A stretch of DNA of 14,964 nucleotides from Phycisphaeraceae bacterium. Its GTDB lineage: Bacteria; Planctomycetota; Phycisphaerae; Phycisphaerales; Phycisphaeraceae. The translations under genes and the position numbers were made by a program. The stretch lies in NCBI GenBank assembly GCA_029260675.1, contig JAJDCV010000171.1:1-14964 (forward strand). The letters are read 5' to 3'. The notes below the pieces were generated by a model, which was given only the letters and a program-made list of their open reading frames with translations, had not been told where the DNA came from and searched no databases. Positions 9,614-14,964 of the stretch are shown here, in pieces; within the stretch, counting starts at the first letter, position 1, and each line of letters starts with the position of its first letter.

Positions 9614-10672
9614 GTGGCAGACGGTGACACCATCGGGATCGGGTTCATCGGCGCGGGTGGGATCGCCCGCCAGCGGCACATCCCCGGGCTCAAGGCGATC
9701 CCCGGCGTGCGTTTAGTCGCTGTCAGCAACCGAAGCGAGGTGAGCTCAAAGAAGGCGGCGGCCGAGTTCGGGTTCGAGGCGGTCGAGCCCAACGGGCGGT
9801 CGTTGATCGCGCGGGACGATGTGGACGCGGTCTTCATCGGCTCCTGGCCTGACACGCACTGCGAGATGACGCTGGCGGCGTTTGAGGCGGGCAAGCACGT
9901 GTTTTGTCAGGCCCGGATGGCGCGGGACCTGGATGAGGCGCAGCGGATGCTGAGCGCGGCGCAGGCCCAGCCGGAGCTGGTGAACATGCTCTGCCCACCG
10001 CCGCATCGGATGCCGTATGAGCCTTTTATCAGGACGATGATCCGCACGGGCCGGCTCGGTGAGCTGCGCGAGGTCGAGGTCGCCTGCCTGGATGCCAGTT
10101 GCGACAACCCCGACGCGATCTCGTGGCGAGAGCGGGTCGAGATCTCCGGCAAGCAGGTGATGCAGGTAGGGATCTGGGCGGAGGTGCTCAACGCCTGGGT
10201 CGGGGAATATGACGTTCTCAAAGCGGTCACGCACACCCCCGTGCAGAGCAAGGCCGATGTGGACGGCAAGCCTTACGAGATCAAGGTCCCGCAGGTGGTG
10301 CTGATCGAAGGCAAGCTGGCGAACGGGGCGACGATCAACGAGCAGCACTCGGGGGTGAGCCAGGAGCCGCCGATGAACTCGGTGACGATCTACGGGTCGG
10401 CCGGTCGTCTGCGTGTCCCGATCGGGGGGACGCTTCTGTACGGCAAGACGGGCGATCCGTTGAGGCCGGCGACCGTGCCGGTGGAGCTGACCTGTGGCTG
10501 GCAGGTGGAGGCGAGTTTTATCACCGCGGTCCGGGCCGCCCGGGCGGGGGTTCCGCCGCAGCAAAGGCGTGTCAGCCCGGACTTCGCCGAGGGGCTTAGG
10601 TACATGAAGAAGGTCGAGGCGATCCATCTGTCGGCCTGGAGCGGGCAGGCGGTGAAGCTGGAGGGGTTTTAG
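9614..10672 (+). CDS. Gfo/Idh/MocA family oxidoreductase, with EKP motif changed to QAR
   Basis: A 352-residue NAD(P)-dependent dehydrogenase-like protein. The start is GTG 9614, chosen because AAGGAG lies five bases upstream and because the Rossmann motif FIGAGGIARQRHIPGL then falls at residues 11-26. An upstream open frame from 9500 overlaps the divergent gene and is not needed. The N-terminal nucleotide-binding domain runs to about residue 125 and is followed by the family's alpha/beta domain (GRLGELREVEV ... SVTIYGSAGRLRVP). The usual GKHVFCEKPMA reads GKHVFCQARMA, so the conserved Lys of EKP is Ala100. The usual GxHxxD region reads MQVGIWAEVLNAW, lacking the His. Such variants occur in planctomycetes, but the substrate and even catalytic competence are uncertain. 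No signal peptide is present with this start. A sugar or cyclitol substrate is a family-level guess. Confidence 0.85.
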   Translation: MADGDTIGIGFIGAGGIARQRHIPGLKAIPGVRLVAVSNRSEVSSKKAAAEFGFEAVEPNGRSLIARDDVDAVFIGSWPDTHCEMTLAAFEAGKHVFCQARMARDLDEAQRMLSAAQAQPELVNMLCPPPHRMPYEPFIRTMIRTGRLGELREVEVACLDASCDNPDAISWRERVEISGKQVMQVGIWAEVLNAWVGEYDVLKAVTHTPVQSKADVDGKPYEIKVPQVVLIEGKLANGATINEQHSGVSQEPPMNSVTIYGSAGRLRVPIGGTLLYGKTGDPLRPATVPVELTCGWQVEASFITAVRAARAGVPPQQRRVSPDFAEGLRYMKKVEAIHLSAWSGQAVKLEGF

Positions 10673-10831
10673 CCGGGAGGTTTTGACCGAGCGGGGAGTG
10701 GTATTGTTGCATCCTCAATCCAACCGGTGCGAGTTGTGGCATGGATCAAGTACCGCATCCTTGGTAGCCGCCGCGTGACACGCGGCTATGAAAGACCGCT
10801 GCGATTGGATTGTGAACTTTTTAACACTGTT

Positions 10832-11206
10832 ATGACAGCAGAATGCGCCGAGTCTTCATTCGATGCCGACCGCCTGACGTGGGCGGTGCTGCTTGGTCGG
10901 TGGGTCGATTTTGCCAAGGGGGCGTTGGCGCTGCCGGATGACCCGGCGGGGCGTGCGATGCGCGGGTCGGTGGCGGACATCATTGCCTTGCAGGCGGTCT
11001 GGTTCGCGTTGCAGCACCTGGACGAGCTGGATGTGGATGAGCGGGCGCTGGGGGTCGCCAAGGCGGAGGTGCTGATCGAGCGTCACGCCCGGGCGGTGGC
11101 CGAGCGCTGGGACGGGGTCCAGGTGCCCGGCGAGTTGACGTTGTTGATCGAAGAGGCACGTCAGGCGTTGGCAAAGTCGCGTGGGGAACACCATTCATCA
11201 TCATGA
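10832..11206 (+). CDS. Conserved-looking hypothetical protein
   Basis: About 124 residues from ATG 10832. A longer reading from GTG 10727 would add 35 residues rich in basic and aromatic residues. I prefer the shorter form because the extra DNA contains a hairpin (tagccgccgcgtg / cacgcggcta, about 10765-10787) and an AT-rich stretch better suited to a leader. No Shine-Dalgarno precedes either start. The protein is predicted all-helical and soluble: FDADRLTWAVLLGRWVDFAK, then IIALQAVWFALQHLDELDVD and a segment containing AEVLIERHARAVAERW. No known domain or catalytic motif was recognised. The codon pattern and the clean, heptad-like hydrophobic spacing suggest a real gene. It follows the oxidoreductase by about 160 bp on the same strand. 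Confidence 0.65.
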   Translation: MTAECAESSFDADRLTWAVLLGRWVDFAKGALALPDDPAGRAMRGSVADIIALQAVWFALQHLDELDVDERALGVAKAEVLIERHARAVAERWDGVQVPGELTLLIEEARQALAKSRGEHHSSS

Positions 11207-11227
11207 CGTCGGGATCTGATCTGGCAG

Positions 11228-11310
11228 TGGATAGGATGACAGGATTGACTGGATAGGGGTCGGTTCCTCCATCTTATTCGCCCTGTCATCAGTCAACATT
11301 CCGGTTCCTC
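11228..11310. repeat. Degenerate copy of the gacaggat palindrome
   Basis: gtggataggatgacaggatt (about 11227-11246) on one side and cctgtcatcagtcaacattcc (about 11282-11302) on the other form a short imperfect inverted repeat. It corresponds to the inner layer of the repeats at 1938-2122 and 4082-4337. Confidence 0.5.
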
Positions 11311-11340
11311 TGTTTTGGGTGCCGCGTGCATCGGTTGGGT

Positions 11341-11390
11341 GAAAAAAAAACAGAAAAAATCCCCGGCCCGCCACCCACAAACCGGCGGGG
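11341..11390 (-). terminator. Terminator-like hairpin facing the minus strand
   Basis: CCCGCC (11367-11372) and GGCGGG (11384-11389) form a GC stem; CCCCG (11361-11365) with CGGGG (11386-11390) is an alternative. A-runs at 11342-11350 and 11354-11359 would give an ATTTTTTCTGTTTTTTTTT tail on the minus strand. No minus-strand gene ends nearby; the closest is pdxJ, which stops 550 bp away. Confidence 0.5.
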
Positions 11391-11393
11391 CTT

Positions 11394-11402
11394 TGGTATA
11401 GT
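11394..11402 (+). promoter_or_regulatory. Extended -10 promoter of the candidate RNA gene
   Basis: TGGTATAGT combines the TGn extension with TATAGT, a 5/6 match to the -10 consensus. The -35 position (cccaca) is poor, which is usual for extended -10 promoters. The predicted transcription start is near 11409. Confidence 0.5.
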
Positions 11403-11408
11403 AAATCC

Positions 11409-11747
11409 ATCATGCTTTGGAACGGACGCCAGGGCTTGATACATGCACGTCGTAAGTCATGTTCTTTCGTTTTTGTACACGTCTGGCCGAACAGGATGGA
11501 GGATCAGTTACCCGCAGCGCCACGGAGGCTCTAGCTGCATCAGGGCATCGGCGGAACACCGTCGCCCCCCAGCACACACTTAATAAAACCCACAGCCTTG
11601 CCTTGGTTGCGCCTGCTTGGGAGGGGAGAGCAGGAAGGGAGAGATAGCAGCGAGCGGTCAAGGCACGGGGCGGATGCCTTTCGAGGCGGACGCCTGGAGG
11701 GTGAGAAAGACACGCACCCCGGTAGAAACCGACCGGGGTGTTTTTTT
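11409..11747 (+). ncRNA. Candidate structured non-coding RNA, about 340 nt, family not recognised
   Basis: A transcription unit without an open frame, running from an extended -10 box to a strong terminator. Visible helices include GCCAG/CTGGC (11428-11432 with 11483-11487), which encloses ACATG/CATGT (11441-11445 with 11458-11462). GCAGC-GCC ... GGC-tcta-GCTGC follows near 11514-11538, CGGCG/CGTCG near 11549-11564, CCTGCT/AGCAGG near 11612-11634, and GGCG-gat-GCCT-ttcg-AGGC-gga-CGCC near 11669-11693. The last has a TTCG loop and a GAT/GGA internal loop able to form tandem G-A pairs. I found no tmRNA TpsiC/CCA end, no RNase P P4 signature and no proper SRP helix-8 motif, despite an isolated AGCAGC at about 11646. 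The size suits a regulatory or housekeeping RNA. An untranslated relic remains possible. Confidence 0.5.
11715..11747 (+). terminator. Strong rho-independent terminator
   Basis: CACCCCGGT (11715-11723) and ACCGGGGTG (11732-11740) form a perfect 9-bp stem with an 8-base loop (agaaaccg), followed directly by seven T residues (11741-11747). It ends the candidate RNA unit. Confidence 0.88.
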
Positions 11748-11811
11748 ATATGGCGTTTATGACTCACCGCTGAGGCGCGAAGAGGGCGCGAAGTAAGAAA
11801 AGAGGAGGGGG

Positions 11812-11898
11812 GCGCAAATGAACGCGAATACACGCGAATAGGTCATCGGTATCAGCGACCTACGTCTTCATTTGCGCTCATTCGCGTTTATTCGCGGC
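11812..11898. repeat. CGCGAATAAACGCGAAT-type palindrome
   Basis: Left arm gcgcaaatgaacgcgaatac (from 11812) continues acgcgaatag. It is an imperfect inverse of atttgcgctcattcgcgttt (from about 11870) continuing attcgcgg: about 21 of 30 positions pair by eye. A half-copy occurs after carB at about 8054-8070. It lies directly downstream of pdxJ. Confidence 0.7.
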
Positions 11899-11937
11899 TC
11901 AATTTCCGATCGGTTTTCTTAACGATTCCTGATTGCA

Positions 11938-12678
11938 TCACGACAGGATATCCAGGTAGGCCTTGACCGCGTTGTCCATGCCCATTTCCAGGGCGTCTGC
12001 GACGAGGGCGTGGCCGATGGAGACTTCCTGGACCCCCGGAATTGTGATGAATTGTGCGAGGTTATCGAGGTTCAGGTCGTGGCCGGCGTTGAGGCCCAGG
12101 CCCAGGTCGGTGGCACAGGCGGCGGCGGTGGCGAATATTTCATGCTCGCGTTCGAGTACCTCGCCGCCTTTCGTGTGGGCGACGGCGTAGCTCTCGGTGT
12201 AGAGCTCGATGCGGTCGGCGCCGGTCTTCGGGGCGAGTTTGATCTGATCGGGGTCCGGGTCCATGAAGAGGCTGACTCGGATGCCCAGGGATTTGAGCTC
12301 GGCGACGATGGGTGTGAGGCGGTCGAGGTTTTCGGCGATGTTCCAGCCGTGGTCTGAGGTGGATTGGTTGGGGTCGTCGGGGACGAGTGTGCACTGGTCG
12401 GGCCGGGTTTTGCGGGCGTGGTTGAGGAACTCTCCGAGGAAGGGGTTGCCCTCGATGTTAAACTCGCGCGCCCGGAAGTTGGGTTCGGCCAAGAGTGATG
12501 CGATGTCGCCGACGTCGTGATGTCGGATGTGTCGTTGGTCCGGCCTGGGGTGGACGGTGATGCCTGCGGCGCCGGCGTTCAGCGCCAGGCGGGCTGCGTT
12601 TACGACGCTGGGGACGCTGCCTTGGCGGGCGTTTCGCAGCAGGGCGATCTTGTTGACGTTGACCGAGAGTTTGGGCAT
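11938..12678 (-). CDS. pdxJ: Pyridoxine 5'-phosphate synthase
   Basis: A 246-residue TIM-barrel enzyme of the DXP-dependent vitamin B6 pathway. It condenses 3-amino-1-hydroxyacetone phosphate (1-amino-acetone-3-phosphate) with 1-deoxy-D-xylulose 5-phosphate to give pyridoxine 5'-phosphate. Length and motifs match the family throughout: SVNVNKIALLRNAR at the N-terminus, GITVHPRPDQRHIRHHD (catalytic His43, Arg45), FNIEGNP (Glu76), TLVPDDPNQSTSDHGW, ELYTESYA, GLGLNAGHDLN (His200) and EVSIGHALVADAL. The start ATG at 12678 has no Shine-Dalgarno; the coding-strand bases just upstream are CCCCCC, part of the heptad repeat at 12680-12727. The gene appears monocistronic. Downstream lies a palindrome rather than a clear terminator. 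Assignment is firm. Confidence 0.96.
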   Translation of the reverse strand: MPKLSVNVNKIALLRNARQGSVPSVVNAARLALNAGAAGITVHPRPDQRHIRHHDVGDIASLLAEPNFRAREFNIEGNPFLGEFLNHARKTRPDQCTLVPDDPNQSTSDHGWNIAENLDRLTPIVAELKSLGIRVSLFMDPDPDQIKLAPKTGADRIELYTESYAVAHTKGGEVLEREHEIFATAAACATDLGLGLNAGHDLNLDNLAQFITIPGVQEVSIGHALVADALEMGMDNAVKAYLDILS

Positions 12679-12679
12679 G

Positions 12680-12727
12680 GGGGGTTAGGGTATGGGGTCT
12701 GGGTCCCGGGGTCTAGGGTCTTTGGGC
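12680..12727. repeat. G3N4 heptad array immediately upstream of pdxJ
   Basis: Seven-base units including GGGTATG, GGGTCTG, GGGTCTA and GGGTCTT follow one another on the + strand, starting two bases from the pdxJ ATG complement. There is no clear inverted second arm, so this is a one-armed copy. Related to 3480-3562 and 6974-7073. Confidence 0.7.
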
Positions 12728-12791
12728 GGGACGGGGGCGCGGGATGGGAACCGGTCGGTGGGTAAAGTGAAAGAAATGAGATTGAATTGTC

Positions 12792-12820
12792 TTTACAATA
12801 GAAATGTGACGATATAGAGT
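12792..12820 (+). promoter_or_regulatory. Weak promoter-like patch
   Basis: TTTACA (12792-12797) with TATAGA (12813-12818, 15-bp spacer) or TAGAGT (12815-12820, 17-bp spacer) sits in an AT-rich island amid GC-rich DNA. It faces the hairpin-dense stretch and the hemerythrin gene. The match is weak. Confidence 0.3.
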
Positions 12821-12831
12821 ATGGATAGACC

Positions 12832-13160
12832 AAAAGGCCGACCGGGATGACCGGCCCGCCACGTCCGGGGCCTGAGGGGTCCTGGGGGCGACAGCCTGGG
12901 GGCATTTCTCGGATTTCCAGGGGGAAATCGGGGGGATATCGCGGGGCTGTTGTGGTGGCCGGGGGCGTGAGCAGGGTCGACCGGAACGGGCCAGTGAGTG
13001 CAGCCTAACGCGGTAGCGGAGGGCTGAAGGTGAGTGAGCCGGCCGTGTAGTGCCGAGTGGTTCGGAGCCGTCGTGGGGGATGGCGTAAAGGACCCAACCG
13101 ACGCTGTGCGGCCGGCTGCGTTTATCCGACAAGTCGGGCCGTGCGTGGGACGCACCCATG
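12832..13160 (+). ncRNA. Hairpin-dense candidate structured RNA or long leader
   Basis: Many perfect stems occur in order: GGCCG/CGGCC near 12836-12855; GATTTCC-aggg-GGAAATC (12912-12918 with 12923-12929); CAGCC/GGCTG (about 13001-13005 with 13021-13025). Then comes a three-way junction closed by AGCCGGCCG/CGGCCGGCT (13037-13045 with 13109-13117). It contains CCGA-gtggt-TCGG (13053-13065) and CGTCG-TGGG/CCCA-ac-CGACG (13069-13077 with 13093-13103). CCGA-caag-TCGG (13126-13137) and GTGCGT-ggg-ACGCAC (13141-13155) follow. No terminator T-run was found at the end, so it may be a 5' leader of the hemerythrin gene rather than a free RNA. The strand is inferred from that gene. No Rfam-type family was recognised by eye. 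Confidence 0.4.
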
Positions 13161-13251
13161 ACAAACGGATGCACACGCGCGGTGTTCCGGCCCCACGTTC
13201 CCCGTTGAATGAATCTTTTTGCTTCGACACGATCCACAGCGGGTGGCGGTC

Positions 13252-13659
13252 ATGACGTTGACATGGAAAGATGGGTACACGACGGGCGTCGCTGAGCTGG
13301 ACGAGCAGCACAGGCAGATATTCGAGTTGGTCAACGCGCTGGGCGTGCTGATCGAGCGGGGCATCTACGACAGCCCCGAGGTGGAGAATCGGTTGGCGGC
13401 CTTGGGGGATGAGATCCGGCAGCACTTCACGCTGGAGGAGGGCTGCATGGCGAGGCACGCCTGCCCGATGGCCCGGAAGAACAAGGATGAGCACGAGCAG
13501 TTGGAGCGTGCTTTTCTTGATTTCCTATCCGAGTTCAGTGAAGCGAAGTCCTTGGCACTACTCGAGGGGTTTCACCGGTCCGCGGAGGGCTGGCTGTTGG
13601 AGCATATCTGTTTTGTGGATATCCACCTGCGGTCCTGTGTGAACAAGGGTTTAGGCTGA
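13252..13659 (+). CDS. Hemerythrin-domain protein (bacteriohemerythrin-like, Cys-containing variant)
   Basis: A 135-residue single-domain four-helix protein that would bind O2 or a related ligand at a di-iron site in the cytoplasm. The start ATG 13252 gives MTLTWKDGYTTGVAELDEQH, matching the family's N-terminal xxWxxxYxxGxxxxDxQH. An earlier TTG at 13219 is unlikely. Putative iron ligands are His20, His58 and Glu62 (HFTLEE), His81 (DEHEQL), His118 and Asp123 (LLEHICFVDIHL). The His normally four residues before His81 is Asn77, so one canonical ligand is missing. Cys65, Cys71, Cys120 and Cys129 are present, a pattern I associate with a variant subfamily (roughly CxxxxCPxAxxNxxxH ... HICxxD). 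It lies 195 bp upstream of a CHASE sensor gene on the same strand. The fold call is firm; the exact role is unknown. Confidence 0.85.
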   Translation: MTLTWKDGYTTGVAELDEQHRQIFELVNALGVLIERGIYDSPEVENRLAALGDEIRQHFTLEEGCMARHACPMARKNKDEHEQLERAFLDFLSEFSEAKSLALLEGFHRSAEGWLLEHICFVDIHLRSCVNKGLG

Positions 13660-13854
13660 TGCCCACGGCGCGGGAAAGGCGTCAAGTCGGTCCCGGATTA
13701 TCACGATAAGTCTTAATACGCATCGCGGGGGCATGGTCCGATAGGCCGGCCCATGGTTTCGCCTCGCCTGTACCCACTCGCCGTGGACTGGGAAGAGGCC
13801 CTGTGTGCTAGAGGCGAGCGAGGATCGTGTTGGCTGACAATTTAGGATTTACGT

Positions 13855-14964
13855 ATGTCGGCTGGTTTAAGAGGGATATCGGGTGGGGTCGGTGCATTCG
13901 CCGTTCGGTGGCGTGTGACAGCTGTGGTTACAGCGGTGTCGCTCGCGATGGTTATTGCTGCGTGTTACTTCGCCTGGCGGGGTCAGGTCCAAGAGCATCG
14001 TCATGAGTTTCAGGATCGTATCGACGGGTTCGCGTCCGCGATCGCGGAGCGTCTGGATCACTATGAAACCGCGATGGAGTTGGCCCGTGGGCTGTTCGCG
14101 GCGAGTCAAGTGGTACAGCGAGATGAGTGGCGTGCGTTTGCGACCTCGGACGGGTTTTTCAGGCAGGTCCCCGGGGCCTACGGGTTCGCGTACATCCAGC
14201 GTGTCCCGGCGGACAAGCTCGAGGCGTTCATTGAAGACACCCGGTCCGACGGCGCGCCCGGCTTTGAGGTGTTCGATACCGACCTGTATGAGCCGGCCGC
14301 TTACGACGACTACTGTGTCATCAAGTACCACGAACCGGTGGAGCGTAACGCCAAGGCGATTGGGTTGAACGTGGCGTCGATCCCCGCGTCGTCGGACACG
14401 ATGTGGCGGAGCGTTGATCAGGACAGGATCGCGTTCTCTCGCAGGTTCAATCTGCATCAGACGGGGTCTAGCCAGGTGGGGATCGCGTTGTACCTGCCGA
14501 TCTTTCCTGAGGGTGCCGACCTGAGTACGGCCGAGTCTCGTCGGGCAGCGGCGTCGGGGTGGATCGCGATGCCTATCGGGATGACGGACTTCATGGCCGG
14601 GGTGTGGGCGGCTCCCTGGAACGACATCGAGGTAAGGCTGTGTGAAGAATCGGGATCGGATTCGGACTGTGAACTGTTTGTCTCGCCTGGCATCGCGCAG
14701 ATACACGGGGCGGTGCAGGGGGCATCCACGGGGTTGAGGTACAGCACCCGGATATCGGTGGGTGGTTGGCATTGGGTGCTTGAGGCCCGTGACCCCGACC
14801 CGTCGGTTGCGTTGATAACCCTACCCGTTGTCAGGGTCGGTGCCATGGGGGGCGTGATGGGCCTGTTGCTGGTGTTGTTGACGCGGTCGCTGACGCGCAC
14901 CCGTGACCGGGCTCGTCAGCTTGCCGAGGATCTGACGTTCTCCCTGAGGAGGTCAGAGCAGCGT
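13855..14964 (+). CDS. CHASE-domain membrane sensor protein, N-terminal part
   Basis: Open from ATG 13855 to the right edge (370 codons, no stop). AGGA eight bases upstream supports the start. Residues 21-41 form a first membrane helix (VTAVVTAVSLAMVIAACYFA). Residues 43-318 form an extracytoplasmic CHASE domain, with the typical core YGFAYIQRVPADKLEAFIED (109-128) and FEVFDTD. Residues about 319-342 form a second membrane helix, followed by a charged helical linker (RTRDRARQLAEDLTFSLRRS) that heads into the missing cytoplasmic part. In this architecture the output domain is usually a histidine kinase, often with PAS domains, or a GGDEF/EAL cyclase; the window does not show which. The ligand is unknown; CHASE domains are associated with sensing small molecules. 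The upstream hemerythrin gene may be functionally linked. Confidence 0.88.
   Translation, partial: MSAGLRGISGGVGAFAVRWRVTAVVTAVSLAMVIAACYFAWRGQVQEHRHEFQDRIDGFASAIAERLDHYETAMELARGLFAASQVVQRDEWRAFATSDGFFRQVPGAYGFAYIQRVPADKLEAFIEDTRSDGAPGFEVFDTDLYEPAAYDDYCVIKYHEPVERNAKAIGLNVASIPASSDTMWRSVDQDRIAFSRRFNLHQTGSSQVGIALYLPIFPEGADLSTAESRRAAASGWIAMPIGMTDFMAGVWAAPWNDIEVRLCEESGSDSDCELFVSPGIAQIHGAVQGASTGLRYSTRISVGGWHWVLEARDPDPSVALITLPVVRVGAMGGVMGLLLVLLTRSLTRTRDRARQLAEDLTFSLRRSEQR

Larger units (their letters stand above)
11207..11937. other. 731-bp region without protein genes; repeats, terminators and a candidate RNA gene
   Basis: Open frames here are short and without coding character. The region holds a weak copy of the gacaggat palindrome (about 11228-11310), a minus-facing terminator-like structure (11341-11390), an RNA-like transcription unit (11397-11747), a one-armed caccgctgaggcgcgaag fragment (about 11765-11793) and a CGCGAATAAACGCGAAT palindrome (11812-11898). 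Confidence 0.6.
12679..13251. other. 573-bp region without protein genes between pdxJ and the hemerythrin gene
   Basis: It contains the heptad array before pdxJ (12680-12727), an AT-rich promoter-like patch (12781-12820) and a GC-rich, hairpin-dense stretch (about 12830-13160). Long minus-strand frames across it lack recognisable domains and look spurious. The last 50 bp before the hemerythrin ATG are unremarkable. Confidence 0.6.

Noticed and set aside
9746..10627. 293-codon minus-strand frame over the oxidoreductase gene
   Set aside because: Shadow of the real gene with typical high-GC antisense composition.
10682..10707. TTGACC ... TATTGT as a promoter for the gene at 10832
   Set aside because: The spacer is only 13 bp, too short for sigma-70, and it lies far from the preferred start.
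11630..11665. CAGG ... AGCAGC spacing reminiscent of SRP RNA helix 8
   Set aside because: The 11 bases between CAGG and AGCAGC cannot form the GGAA-capped helix, and CAGG pairs better with the upstream CCTGCT.
11409..11747. tmRNA, RNase P RNA or 6S RNA as the identity of the RNA unit
   Set aside because: No TpsiC/CCA end or tag frame, no GAAAGTCC / ACAGAA-type RNase P core, and no single long bulged hairpin as in 6S RNA.
12713..13494. Long minus-strand open frames between pdxJ and the hemerythrin gene
   Set aside because: They overlap the strongly supported hemerythrin gene, have low-complexity Pro/Arg/Ser composition and show no domain.
13867..14772. 301-codon minus-strand frame over the CHASE sensor
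   Set aside because: The plus-strand frame gives two membrane helices and a clear CHASE domain; the minus frame is an Arg/Pro-rich artefact.

Overview
The window looks like part of a planctomycete chromosome, most likely class Phycisphaerae. The DNA is GC-rich with one AT-rich patch near 2.7-3.15 kb. Genes sit singly or in short runs on both strands, and Shine-Dalgarno sites are often missing. Several proteins (a YdjY-domain secreted protein, a Gfo/Idh/MocA oxidoreductase with CQARMA in place of the usual EKP motif, a CarB with lineage-specific loops) are of kinds I associate with planctomycetes. The taxon is an inference; there is no rRNA gene here.

Layout. 1-1805: the end of kdsC (Kdo-8-phosphate phosphatase) converges on an O-antigen-ligase-like polytopic membrane protein, both envelope polysaccharide functions. 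1806-2794: a gene-poor stretch with a nested palindromic repeat and several perfect hairpins. 2795-3464 (minus): a small TPR protein followed 13 bp later by a short hypothetical protein. 3607-4086: a YfcE-type phosphodiesterase, followed by a second, larger nested palindrome. 4439-8035: carB, the large subunit of carbamoyl-phosphate synthase. 8382-9508 (minus): a YdjY-domain secreted protein and a small lipoprotein with its own terminator. 9614-11206: the oxidoreductase and a hypothetical protein. 11207-11937: no protein gene, but an apparent independent RNA transcription unit with an extended -10 box, hairpins and a strong terminator. 11938-12678 (minus): pdxJ (vitamin B6). 12679-13251: no protein gene; many stable hairpins including a three-way junction. 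13252-14964: a hemerythrin-like protein and the start of a CHASE-domain membrane sensor that runs off the window.

The genes are mostly unrelated housekeeping or envelope functions, with no evident large operon. What ties the window together is its load of dispersed imperfect palindromes. At least four sequence types occur: G3N4 heptad arrays; cagaggcgcagag / gacaggatgacaggat nests; CGCGAATAAACGCGAAT; and a group of short hairpins after carB. One type, the heptad palindrome, also lies in frame inside carB and adds about 33 residues to an otherwise conserved enzyme. This resembles the protein-invading palindromic elements described in Rickettsia and is the most notable observation. The two candidate structured RNA regions (11397-11747 and about 12830-13160) come next.
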